From positions 162,017,089-162,081,088 of the forward strand of contig NC_081411.1 of the NCBI RefSeq assembly GCF_030272615.1: 64,000 bases of DNA, given 5' to 3'. This document shows positions 11,060 to 21,950 of the stretch, one piece after another. The notes under the pieces were generated by a model. It ran no database searches, had not been told where the DNA came from, and saw nothing but the letters and a program-made list of their open reading frames with translations. The DNA comes from Cryptomeria japonica. Taxonomy: Eukaryota > Streptophyta > Pinopsida > Cupressales > Cupressaceae. Position 1 is the first letter of the stretch, and every line of letters starts with the position of its first letter. A program made the translations under genes and the position numbers.

Positions 11060-13815
11060 AAACATGAAAAAAATATGGGCACTGCCCAAAAATAGAAATA
11101 GCTAAACACAAATAGCTAAGCGACTAAAGAAGTGGTAGCAAGAGGCATCAATGGATCATGATGATCCTCAGGACCATATACATCAGTGGGCTTAGGGTTT
11201 TCATTCAAGAGGGACCACCCTTCATTAGTAGTTGTCTCTTCATTCTCCTTTTACTTCTTGGTAGGGAAAATAGCTAGAGCAAGCTGTGGGAACCCTTCAG
11301 AAGAGTTGAGCCAATTATTTTCTCTACTAGTATCTGGCTAGCTAGAACCAACACTAGCAGAAAAGTCAACACCCCTCATACCCCACTCGAAGGAAAAGCC
11401 ATCATGTCTTAGAGAGGCTGAGCGATGTTGATTGAAGTTGCTACCACCATCAGACTAGCGACAAGGAAAATGGGCCCATTGTGGTTGTGAACGATGAGAA
11501 AAGGAGTCCTGGCTACACCACTGGCCTCGGGGCAGAGAATTGTCATAGGGAGAACATTGGTGATGGGAGGCAGAGGGTTTGAAGGAACTCATGTCACCGT
11601 ACAAGGGGGATTTCCCCAATGATGAAGGAACACTTGCAAGTGGGCCACCTCGAGTATAAACTTGTTGGCTTGCACTTGAATATGAAACATCGCACTATTA
11701 TAAATACACGCTTTAGTAAAATGTGACATGAATATCAATAGAGTTGTGAGAAAATAAAATAACATTTCTATACTTTAATAATGTGAAGAGGATTTCCACC
11801 TTGAAAGCATGCCAAATCTGTGTTAATTTGAAGAGAATTCAAGGGGATTCCTCCAGAAGAGCCATATGCCAAGTGAAAGGTTCAAGCCGAAAAGGCTTAA
11901 AAAAATCATGAATCTGATTCCATAAATGTTGAGCTCAGCAACAAAAATAAAAAAGGTGAGTGAAAGATTGTGGTTGATCATAAAATGGGTAGTGAAGGTC
12001 AGGAACTCCCAAGTGCTGCAGTTAAGATCTGAATGGTAAGCCTTGGAAAATAATACACCAAGAAAAGTGAATTAGCTTAGGCTCAACAATGACAACCCAA
12101 ATATTTTTAAATATGTGATGCTATATGAGCTACAGTGACTGTAAAAATGAAAGGTTCAAGTTGAAAAGGCTTAAAAAAATCATGAATCCAATTCCACAAA
12201 TGTTGAGCTTGACAACAAAACTTCAAAAGGTGAGTGAAACATTGTGGCTGATCATAAAATGGGCAGTGAAGGTCAAGAACTCCCAAGTGCTGCAGTCAAG
12301 CTCCCAATGGCAAGCCTTGGAAAAGAATACACCAAGAAAAGTGAATTAGCTTAGGCTCAACAATGACAGACCAAATCAACAATGACAGACCAAATATTTT
12401 TAAATATGTGATGCAACATGTGCTACGGTGACTGCAAATGATAGTAGAGATTCAAATCCAAAACCATAGGCAAATGAGACATGAACTAGTGGTAAACCAA
12501 GCTAGGCTTATAATTGCAAAAGTGTGTGTTGTAAAACCAATGCCAATCTTTCCACCAGGGTTTGATAAATTGAATGTGAAAGTTGTGTAGCATATTTAGA
12601 GGCAAATATTACAAGAGAAGGTCAAATATTTCTTGATCTAGTGAGCAAGTCAAAACAAAACTTGCATATCCTCCCAAGAATGAAGTTGTATGGCAGATCT
12701 AGGTAAAAAGTCCCTAGGGGTGTGAATGCCATGTTTGTGAAACCATAGAACACTAAACCTAGGAATGTGGGCTAAATAAAGCCCTTGAATTTGAAAGAGA
12801 AACAAACACCAAATATTATGATGATTGAAAGAAAGATCATCCTTAAATCCAACTCCATCCTAGCGAAGCTAGGGTTTGATAACTTCCTAGGCACACCAAA
12901 TATTTTTGTCAATAAAAGTACCTTCAATATGCACTTTGTCTTTCATGATAGGAAGGGTTTGAAAGTTGATCCCCTTCCACGATGGTCTACTAGATAGATA
13001 TCTGGCAGAAATGTAATTTTTGAGAATAACTTTCCAGGCTTCATCTCTAATGATGATCCAAATAACCTATTTTGCACATACCACAAGACCCTGCTTCTGG
13101 GTAGAAATAAGGCTAACCCCCCGAACTCCCTGGGGAGACAACAATACTCCCAAGTGACTCTATGAAATACAAGATGGTCCACTATTGAAGCCCACAACAA
13201 ATATTGAAGAAGATTCTTAATCTTATTGTAAGAAGCTTTCAGGGGGGCCCAATATGAAGAATAGTACACATAGGTAGCAACAAGAACTTTATAACAAATT
13301 TAGAATTTACCAGCTAACAAAAGTGGCTTAGTAATCCAGAAAGACATTTTTTTCTTGATTTTAGCAAAGGAAATGCCCAGGAAATGAAAGATTTCCCCAT
13401 GATGAATCTATTTCTGGCCATAGTGGAGAATCTAATTAGAGGTTGGGAGAAAGGATTGCCTATAAAACTAGGCTTTTTGCCATTGAATCATCGAACTACA
13501 AGCCAAACAAAAAGTATCAAGGCATTGCAAAGCTTCATGAACATTATCTTCATCATCAATAAGGGTGAGGAAGGAATCATGTATAAAATGACCATTGACA
13601 AGTTGAGAAGGTGACTCAAGTAGGGAAGTCCCCCTGACATGTCTAGCAAAAATAACATCTACAAGAAGGTAACCAAAACCTTTAGTAGGCAACACATATA
13701 ATGAGGGAGCCAATGGATATAATTGGCTTAGAGTGGAGCAAAATAAGCCAAAAGCCAAATATTGTCGATCATTAATGGTGATACAAGATGAGGAGTCTCT
13801 AAAGAGCATTTTCAC
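11060..13815 (-). pseudogene. LINE ORF2 relic: reverse transcriptase to C-terminal region
   Basis: On the minus strand from 13815, a reverse-transcriptase stretch includes PLAPSLYVL...GFGYLL, then NGHFIHDSFLTLIDDE where the catalytic Y/FADD box reads FIHD, and ends ALQCLDTFC...MIQWQK. The next open stretch (13269-12943) contains YYSSYWAPLKASYNKI and CLPREFGGLALF, as in the thumb region of plant L1-type elements. Further down, frame-shifted pieces resemble the zinc-binding C-terminal domain (GLPLGA, LHCPF near 12300). An open but unassigned stretch rich in Ser and Pro lies at about 11692-11060. Endonuclease and ORF1 are missing, so the copy is 5'-truncated and inactive. The 3' end is not defined. 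Confidence 0.7.
11874..12440 (-). repeat. 274-bp tandem duplication inside the LINE relic
   Basis: TGAAAGGTTCAAG at 11874 recurs at 12148, and the following sequence is repeated with scattered changes, including CAAGTGCTGCAGT. The duplicated piece covers the zinc-domain part of the LINE. Confidence 0.85.
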
Positions 13816-15289
13816 TATTTGAATAAACTCAGGTCCAAACGGTTCTATCTTTTGGAGATGAGTTGTGCAGTTTTGGTATATGTAGTAGCATGCAAAGTTG
13901 TAGGTGTTTATTTGTCATGGATAGGAAGGTGTTTAGACATGGTTTGATACTTCACACATTTTATTTTTCTTTTTGCTTTGCTTCGAAGATTGTTTTTGGG
14001 CTAACTATTTATATTGTATATGTTACATCTAATTAGGTTGGCCTAATTGATGTTTCTTTGGTTGTGAATGGTATATAAATATGAAATATATTTTGAGGAT
14101 TAGATATGTTGTATGAGTAAGGTACATAGTTGTGTATGGTGTATCTCGTAAGTGCAAAGGTTCTCAAATGCAATCAAGTAGTGATGAAGTTAGTTTCAGA
14201 TTTGCAACAACTATGTACTATAATCAGTATTTCAAAGGATATGTTCCTCTCTAGTTCAACAATATCGATTCATTGTATTTATACATACTGTATCTTTCTC
14301 TAGAGAAGTGATCTTTAGTGTTTGTAAGTCCATTTTATCTTTCCCTAAGGTTGTGCACCTTTGTCCTGCAAGTCAAAATCAAAAGCAATGAATTTACCTG
14401 GCCTTGAGCCTAAAACTTGTAAACTTGTTTCCATATAGTGGGATAGTTCGCATTGTGGTTTTTACCTCATTGCCTTCTCCATTTAAATTCTTAGTGATTA
14501 TGTGTTTTTTATTTGTTTTTTTTCAATTCTTTACTTGTGCACATATGGTGACCAGAACTATTGATAATTTTATGGATAAATTGGTTAAGTTTTAATATAT
14601 GTTGGTTCATGCCCACCCCAGCACCCCCGAACATTTGGAAGTGTTTGATTTTTGTAATATGTTTGAGTTCTATATGTATTTATTATTCCCAACTAAAAAA
14701 ATACTATTATTCCTATTTAAAATGAGACTACCTCATCTAAAGCTCTTGATATCCCTAAATTGCTTACCCATAGCTCCATACCTAGTTTTTGATCTTTATT
14801 ATTTGTTAATCCTATTATCCTATCTTCTTGTCATATTGATCATACACATGTTTCCCTTAGAAATATATTGAAGAAGAGGACACACTCCCCTTCATCTTGA
14901 TTTGTAGGTGGAAATAAAAGAGAAATTTGGTAATGTTTAATCTAACATGAATAATATTATTAGCAACCAATAGAGTACTTTTAGTTCACTCTCATCTATT
15001 GTATCTTTCATAAATATGTTATGAGAAGCTTTCCCAACAACCTAATTAATTTTCCACTCAAATGTTGAAAGGTTCAAGAATTTTTTTTTAATCTTCCACA
15101 CCTATGGAAACTATGAAATAAAAACTATTAAAGATTAGTCAAAAATATAAATAGAAAACAATAGAACTCTCCGTATCTTAAAGAAGAGAAAACTAATGGT
15201 GAATGAGCTAATGACAATCACAAGTCTCAACGACATCAAAGTTATGTAGGGTGACTAATGTTTTATTTTTCTTCTCAACTTGTTTATAT
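13816..15289. other. AT-rich stretch without a recognised gene
   Basis: Short frames of up to about 90 codons, hydrophobic and low-complexity. A block near 14690-14790 resembles 16460-16560, suggesting old duplication. Confidence 0.35.
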
Positions 15290-15640
15290 TAATTCTAAAA
15301 ATATGAAGCTTCTATTTCCTTGTATTAGGTGGGCCCTCATACAATATTACCTTATTACATCAATACACTAGATATAAATGATTAAGATTTTTCATCTATA
15401 GTGTTTCATGACTACTACCCTATCAACAATGCAAATAATTTCCCTTCAATTGTTTCATGGGATTTGATACAACATTGGAAAGCACAAACCAAACAAATTT
15501 TTATCATGAAATCACAACTAAGGATTATATCATTGAGCAAAAATTAAGTTTATTATATTATGGCTTTGATAAAGACTTTCAAACACAACTTCTTGAACTA
15601 TCAAACTATAGGAATGTAACTAATTATTTGAACAATAATG
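15290..15640 (+). repeat. Diverged direct repeat, left copy
   Basis: Matches about 16570-16890 in order: ATATTAATTCTAAAAATAT, TTTCATGACTACTACC, AATGCAAATAATTTCCCT and ATTGGAAAGCACAAA. The pair could be LTR remnants or a plain duplication; no primer site or polypurine tract was found to decide. Confidence 0.55.
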
Positions 15641-16569
15641 AGTATTGCAATATGCAAACCTAAATATTTAATTATTATTTATTTTTAATTATGATATATA
15701 CATGTGAATGATAATAAATAAGGAATAACATCATTTGAGAAATTAGAGGCTCTAACCTGCATGCTATAATAATAATAAACAATACTTAATTTGACTTATT
15801 CTCAAATTAATGAAGATATTGGGAATGACAATGGTATTACAACAATTCATAATCTATGCTATTGATTATTAAAGTAATAGGAATTAAGAAGAAGGGTGAA
15901 AATAACCAGATTACAATGAATAACAAGAAAATATGATAAAATATTAGACATGCTAAAAATTACTCTTCTTGTGAGGAACAATCATGTAATAAAATATTCT
16001 AGTAAGAATGATTAACATGTCTAATAAAAATCTGACAACTTGAAGATAAATTTGAAAACATAAAAAAATGGAATACATGATCTAATATTCTAACAAAAGG
16101 AAGAGAAAGATACTATCACAAGAATGATTTATAGTATTTATAATAATCTCTTCGAGTGTTCACAATAGAGTACTCATTCAAGGTACAAGAAGAAGTACAA
16201 AAAGTTGATCTGATATCGATAATTTGGTGCTTGCCACATGTGGCAATGCCCAAATGGTTTGAATTGAGCAAGACTAAAGCTTTATCACTCCAAGCCAATT
16301 TGGTGAGTACCAATTTCTTTGATAGAAACCAAAAAAAAGGGTCATATTTTGGTGGATTTACCCTCTAATAATACTTAATTACATTCTCTGTATTTTATGA
16401 AAGTGAAATTAGAAAAGTCTTTTCATTGACATGGTGTTTATTAAGTTCATCTTGAAGCCTTAACACAAAAAACATATTGTTATTCCTATATAAAATGGGG
16501 CTGCATAATATAAAACTCTTGGTATCCCCAAATTAATTACTCATCACTAGATTTTTCTATTTACTGATA

Positions 16570-16890
16570 TTAATTCTAAAAATATAGAGCTTCCATTTTC
16601 TTGTATTAAGTGGCCCCTCATATAGTGCCTTATTACATTAATACAATGGATACAAATAATTAGATTTGTAAATACAGTGGATAAAAGGATTAGATTTGTA
16701 CTCTATACTCTTTCATGACTACTACCTTAGCAATAATGCAAATAATTTCCCTCTTCAAATTCCTTGGGATATGATACAAGATTGGAAAGCACAAAGCATA
16801 CCCATTTATGATGAAATAATCACTAGGGATTATGTTATTGAGCACAAATTAAATGTACTATAATATACCTTTGGTAAAGGCTTTCAAATC
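16570..16890 (+). repeat. Diverged direct repeat, right copy
   Basis: Partner of 15290-15640, ending about 150 bp before the conserved upstream region of the two-exon gene. Confidence 0.55.
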
Positions 16891-17051
16891 AATAGTTTTC
16901 TAGTATCGTATCTTACCAGAAAAATGAAAGGAATAACTTTGACATACATTGTTGGCATGGAAATCTAGGGTGTGGATCAAGAGATAACATTCCTTTTTTT
17001 AAAAACTTTATTTTCTCTTACACCTGGCCTCCGGATGAAGCATAGGCGGTC

Positions 17052-17066
17052 GGTATGCTGCATACC
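17052..17066. promoter_or_regulatory. Conserved palindromic box upstream of gene copy 1
   Basis: GGTATGCTGCATACC has perfect 7-bp arms around a central T. The identical 15-mer is at 43268-43282 upstream of copy 3. It sits about 205-215 bp upstream of the TATA box, and in copy 1 it is nested in a larger stem (GGTCGG at 17048, CCGACC at 17076). A binding site for a dimeric factor is possible; this is inference. Confidence 0.4.
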
Positions 17067-17268
17067 TAGATGCTGCCGACCTTTTAAAAGAATGTCAGAA
17101 TATATATTTAACATTTGACGTGACAGTTTTGTGAATCAACGTTGTCCATCTGCATACATTAGTATGTGACACTCAATTCGAGGTTATCTACTGAGTTATC
17201 GCAGAATTTTTGTATTACATCATCTGATGAGGTGTACGAGTTTGCGTGCAATGAACGCAGTGCATCTC

Positions 17269-17277
17269 TATAAATTA
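17269..17277 (+). promoter_or_regulatory. TATA box of gene copy 1
   Basis: TATAAATTA, 93 bp before the chosen start codon. The same TATA sequence precedes copies 2 (39489) and 3 (43495), each 104 bp before the start. Confidence 0.55.
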
Positions 17278-17361
17278 GCTTCAAGGAATTGGAAAGGTAA
17301 GCTCTCAGTTGGTAAGAATAAAGTTGTGTGCTGTGTGATAATATTTTGCAAAACAGTTACA

Positions 17362-17961
17362 ATGGAATTCGCCAAGTGCTCCAGGGATCCAATCCCGTTA
17401 CTATTTGGGCAGTGGCGTTTGGCTTCTGTGAAAGAAGTGAAAGACAATATTGAGCAGATTAAGAATCAAAATGTCCTCTCTGACTGGAGTATCCTACGTC
17501 TTTTGGATGGATGGGTTGATGGCCCTGGCTATGGATGGAACGTTGAGCAAAGCTACAGGGAAGGCGTTGGGGAGATGCTTCTTGTTAAAACAAAGGCATC
17601 AAGAAAGGGAGGTAAGTTTTTCTGACCAACTTGTTCATTTTTTGTTCAACTGCTTACTAGTTAATGGGGCAGCATGCCGTCTTAACATCTTTAGTTCAAC
17701 TTCATTTGATAAAAACGTTTAAAACGACACTAATTATCATCCGACTTTTATGCAGATGGTGCACTCGTTCCAGAAATGTACTCCGGAGTTTACCTCACTG
17801 AAAAAGGACGAGATGTCGCTTTAAGTTTTTCGATGAAAGATAAAATTACTGAAGTTATATACTTCATTTTCTCTGCCTACACCAAGCCTGCAGAGCGTGA
17901 AGCCCAGTTCGGTTGCTTGATGAGTAAAATCACGCAGAATTCTGGGTTGAAGGCATACTGA
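17362..17961 (+). CDS. Two-exon gene of unknown function, copy 1 (intact)
   Basis: Exon 1 is 17362-17611 and exon 2 is 17756-17961. The intron has GT/AG ends (GGAG|GTAAG and TGCAG|AT), and joining gives 456 nt, 151 codons plus a TGA stop. The start ATGG was chosen because it follows a TATA box by 93 bp and is conserved in copy 3 (copy 2 has ATGC). An in-frame ATG at 17227 lies upstream of the TATA box and its frame in the copies is broken. The protein opens with DPIPLLFG..WRLASVKEVKD, has a Trp/Gly-rich centre (DWSILRLLDGW, GYGW) and ends with MSKITQNSGLKAY. There is no signal peptide, membrane segment or motif I recognise. The family is unknown to me. Retained splice sites and repeated copies argue for a real gene; expression is untested. 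Confidence 0.6.
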
Positions 17962-19110
17962 TGGGCTGCTCTATCTTTGCTCGTCACTATTATTATAGTG
18001 TGGAATATTATTACAGTGTGGTATTATTATATTGTGGTATGTTTGTGATCTAAATCATCCAAGCTTTGTTGAACATCTATACTAAGTCATAATATTATGT
18101 TCTATGTTTTTGGGTGTGGTGGACATTAAAATTTAGAGTAGGCTGGATTTATCCAGAATATATTTTTTTTAATAATTGTTAAAATATTTAAAACATACTG
18201 AATAGAGTATAAAATTAGTAGTATTTATTTTGTATAAGTTTTATTATGCTTGGTTATAATTATTAATATTTCTAATTATTACGAAGAAAAAAATCTTTTA
18301 AAAGGAATTAGCATTAAGGAGTAATTTTTAGTTATAGAAGTAAAAATTTATAAAAAGCTAGATTCTTTTTAAAAGAATTAGTACGTAGGAGAGAATTTAA
18401 AATCTTAGTATAATGATCTTTGCAAGCATTGCATAATGTCAATGTTAATAAGTCCGCACATTTGATCTCAATACGTACCATAGAGTTTCTCTTAAGATGA
18501 CATGCTTTGAGGAAAAAGTTACATTTATATTACATGTGGCCTCTTCTATGTTTTAATAATAAATAAATGAGAGTTTTTCTGCATACTCTATGTCTAGTAT
18601 AACAAATAAAAAACTTTGAATCATTTTTTTAAATTTGAAAGGAAATGCAAGTGTAGACAATAGAAAATATAGATGGCTAAGGCTTTAGTTAAATAAGTAC
18701 AATATAATGTTACATAGGAATTCACTAAAGATAATAAATTTAAAAATAGCATGGTCAAAAGAGGGTCATGGCCTACTATATTAAAAAATTCAAAACATCA
18801 TACAACAATTTTGGACGGTGTCACAATTTTATAGATCAATAATATTATATATAATCACAAGAATATAAAGTCTAACACAATATGTTATTGTAATTCCCAG
18901 AGATTTTAGAGTGATAGGAATTTGGCTCTTAGTGGATGTGACCACCAAATACTTGAAAGAGGCTAGAGATTAAGTGGTATAGGATGCCAATGTATTTTTG
19001 CTAGTTTGATATATTTTAAGAAGGGTTTATTGAAAAATAATTTTCATTTAATCTGAAGCACTCACACAATATATTCATTATTTGTGTTGAAATAAAAGTG
19101 AGATCGATTT
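17962..19110 (+). repeat. 3' flank shared by the unknown gene's copies
   Basis: The block with TATTATTATAGTGTGG, CTTTGTTGAACATCTATACT and AATATTATGTTCTATG recurs after copy 2 (40164 on), after copy 3 (43799 on), alone at 19860 and 45785, and inverted at 49970-50250. Further stretches to about 19110 are shared with 44100-45000 and partly with 20620-21440. No coding potential is seen. Confidence 0.75.
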
Positions 19111-19239
19111 AGATCTTTTGGAACAAATTTAGAAACATAATACCAAAGATTTAACAAGGGGCACAAACTAAAAGGTATGGTGCTACACTAATAAGGAATA
19201 TGATAAATAAATATTGAATGATTGAAATGATAAATAAAT

Positions 19240-19740
19240 TAACATAATACCTAGTTTGGGCATGCCTTTGGGGGAACTTTTTGGTGTCCTGTGTTGTGGG
19301 CCTGGTTTGTGTTGGATATAATTTCCACCTCTTCTTTGTTGGCCTCTATGGACCTACTCCAAGAGGGGTTTGTTGAAGCTTGCAACGAATTTTTGGATTC
19401 TTCCTCTATCGATGTGTGTTTTGTCTAATTTGCTCCTTGGTCTTTGGCTTTTGTTGTCCTAGGTTAAGGGAACTTGGAAAAATTCTTTTATCATGTTTTT
19501 CTATTAAGTTGAGTCTAATGGCTTTAGGCTTCTAATTTTATAGCCAACTATTTTAAGCTTAGCTTGTGTTGTATGGCTGTGAGGTGGTCGCTAGATGGTT
19601 GAGTAATATTCTGTTGCAGTGTCCTTCTTTGAGTGGCTTTTAGACCCTCAAAAAATTTGATGGTCTTGGGTCCCTTCAAAACCTATTGTTTGAGGTTTTA
19701 GATTTCCCTCAAAACTTGCTTTTCCCTTAATTAAAAACAT
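19240..19740 (+). other. GT-rich fragment, possibly LINE ORF1-ORF2 linker
   Basis: Also present at about 45140-45660. In one frame it reads a broken hydrophobic, Trp/Leu-rich sequence ending GPFKTY...SLKTCFSL, which resembles the segment after the ORF1 relic at 53440-53640 (GPFKTCFPL). The match is short, so confidence is low. Confidence 0.3.
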
Positions 19741-20049
19741 AATATTAATCCAACGTAAAGATTAGTTATAGAAGAAATTTATACGAAATCACATTCTTAA
19801 AAATGAAACAATTAAGATTGTTCACATTTAAGTGAACAGGGGAATTGGATCAATTGAAACTTTTTTGAACATCTATAATAAGTCATAATATTATGTTCTA
19901 TGTGAAAAAAGAGTTTCTATTTTGGGGTTCGGTGTATTTACAATTTAGAGTATCGTGGATTTGTCTAGAATATGGATAGGTAGGATATCTTTATCTAATA
20001 TACTAAAAATATTATAAAATAAAAAAATATTTATTCTATATGGGCACAC

Positions 20050-20375
20050 TAAGGTGAACCTTGGTCTTGCTAGCTATAGGGGAGTGTTGAGAGATAAAAA
20101 TGATAGGCTTCTTTCAACGATGGCATTCCCTTTGGGAATCCAAACTAATCACCTTGCTTCTGATTTCCATGGCATGAAATTGGCACACTCTCCTAGCTAT
20201 ATAGGAAAGTGTTGATCAAATTTCATTCTCTTAAAAATTATGAATTTCTTGAAGGGGTCTCAAAATCCTAGCTGATCAATTGATACTTTGATTATGTATT
20301 CCATGAACCTTATTCAAGACTTTGATAATATTTTGATATCTCATATTTTTTTAGGAAAGGAAATTGTCTAGTTGA
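20050..20375 (+). pseudogene. RNase H-like tail fragment of a LINE
   Basis: Translation on the plus strand gives ASYRGVLRD, GIQTNHLA...GMKLA, then NFLKGSQNPS and LIQDFDNILISHIF, the usual order in the RNase H domain of plant LINEs (G-VIRD, THNLAE-like, the GSQNPSW stretch, VSHIFREGN). The start and the last catalytic part are missing. It runs without a gap into the exon-2 relic at about 20369. A related piece lies inverted at 49420-49560. Confidence 0.6.
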
Positions 20376-20496
20376 TAAAATTGTTGAAGTTATATACTTC
20401 ATCTTTTCCACCTACACAAGGCCTATAGAGCATGAAGCCCGGTTCAGTTGCTTGATGAGAAAAATCATGAGGACTTCTAGGTTGAAGGTATCTTGA
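20369..20496 (+). pseudogene. Two-exon gene copy 4, exon-2 relic
   Basis: Encodes DKIVEVIYFIFSTYT followed by RPIEHEARFSCLMRKI, matching the second half of exon 2 of copy 1 with about a dozen replacements, and then stops near the same place. Exon 1, the intron and the first third of exon 2 are gone, replaced by the LINE RNase H fragment. The gene's 3' flank follows. Clearly non-functional. Confidence 0.8.
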
Positions 20497-20582
20497 TGGG
20501 CTATTCTACCTTTTCTCATCACTATTATTATAGTATAACATTATTACAATAAATATTGATAATAAAATGAATTAAATATCTA

Positions 20583-20584
<2 letters not shown>

Positions 20585-20619
<35 letters not shown>
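20585..20619. repeat. (AT)n microsatellite
   Basis: Uninterrupted AT dinucleotides inside the 3' flank of the copy-4 relic. Confidence 0.95.
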
Positions 20620-20624
<5 letters not shown>

Positions 20625-21440
20625 GATTCCTTTAAAAGAATCAATACATAGGAGAGATTTTATAATCTTTGTATAATGGTCATTGCAAGCATTGTATAAT
20701 GAAAATGTTAAGAGTTCATGTAAATTGCTCAAAATCGATATGTGTACATCCTAGCAAATAGTTCAATAATATAACGAAGATATAAGATAGAACACATTTG
20801 ATCTCAATATGTGACATACAGTGTCTCCTAAGCTAACATATTTTGAGCCAAAGATTAAATGTACATTAGACATGCCCTCTTCTATGTTTGCATAATAAAT
20901 AAATGAACATTGTTGTTCATATTCAATGACTAGTATAAAATATTAAAAATTTGATCCCTTTTTTAAATCTAAAAAAGAAATGCAAGTGTTGACCATAGAA
21001 AATACATAAGGTTAAGCCTTTAGTTAGACAAGTACAATATTATGGCATATAAGAACTCACTAAAGATGATTAATTTTAAAAATAGCATGGTGAAAAAAGC
21101 ACCGTGACCTATTACACTAAAAAATTTAAAACATCATACAACAATATTGGGTGGTGTCACAATTTTATAAACTAAGAATGTTATATAGTCATAGGAATAT
21201 AAGGTTTGACACAATATATTATTGTAATTTAGAAAGATTTTAGATTGATAGAAATTTGGGTTTTAGTAGATGTAACCACGAAATAGTTAAAAGAGGTTGT
21301 ATATTAAGTGGCATAGGATGTCAATGAATTTTTGCTAGTTTGATATATTTTAAGAACGGATTATTGAAAAACATTTTTTATTTAATGTTAATAACTCACA
21401 CAACATAGAGATTAGTTGCGTTGAAAAAAAAGTGACTTCA
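20620..21440 (+). repeat. 3' flank of copy 4, duplicated
   Basis: Follows 18360-19110 and 44170-45000 block by block, for example AGAATTAGTACGTAGGAGAG-like, CACATTTGATCTCAATA, CAACAATNTTGGNNGGTGTC and TTTTTGCTAGTTTGATATAT. Ends close to the shared TTGTGTTGAAAT-like sequence. Confidence 0.7.
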
Positions 21441-21639
21441 CTGTTGAGCTCAGAACACCCAAAACCCCCCATTTTCATATAAAATTTGTCCAATTTGGAC
21501 AACTTTGGCCTGTGAATTTTTTTAAAAAAATTTGCCCATTTTGGGGCATGAATTTCGAGAAATTCGTTAAAAAAAATTAAAAGTAAAAAATTAAAAAAAT
21601 ATTTTGGCCCATTTTTTGGCATACCTAGGTTGGAATGTT

Positions 21640-21950
21640 GTTGTTGGTTTTTTAAACCGTTGCGACTGCCGTAGCAGCTATCACCAACGGCTTATTGATC
21701 ATTGCAGATAGCAGCTGCCACAGGCAGTTCTTAAACCACTGCGGTGAGTGGTAACCATAGTAGTAAACTGCTTGCAGTCCCATTGCCATTAGTGACTATT
21801 GGCATAGCAGTGCTGCCTACATTGCCACCGCCGCCCATAGAACCACCATCGCCATCAATGTGCCACCTAACCCGTCGCTTAGCCTGGCCCACCTGCCACC
21901 TCTACTCTGTCACCACTCCTGACACTTCTTTGCATGGTTTTTTATAGGCG
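21640..21950. other. GC-richer island, unassigned
   Basis: Contains CAGCTATCACCAACGG, repeated CAGTGG/GCAGC motifs and CCACCGCCGCC. It lies ahead of the gypsy-like 3' end at 23310-23578 and may be part of that element's untranslated region or another element. No protein domain is seen. Confidence 0.3.

Larger units (their letters stand above)
15290..19930 (+). repeat. Duplicated block A (carries the intact two-exon gene)
   Basis: Large parts of this block recur in the same order at about 42220-45850 (block C): the spacer at 15700-15900, the promoter and first exon of the unknown gene, its 3' flank (about 18000-19110), a GT-rich piece (19240-19740) and a second copy of the gene's 3' flank at the end (19860-19930). 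Non-coding parts are similar enough to align easily by eye. Spacing differs between blocks (about 4.6 and 3.6 kb), so insertions or deletions followed the duplication. Confidence 0.7.

Noticed and set aside
17227-17361. Upstream in-frame ATG as the start of gene copy 1
   Set aside because: It lies before the TATA box, and the same frame is closed by a stop in copy 3 (43554 region) and not conserved in copy 2.
17601-17625. Single-exon reading of gene copy 1 ending at 17625
   Set aside because: GGAG|GTAAG is a good donor, an acceptor lies 140 bp on, and the joined frame is preserved; copy 2 keeps both sites.
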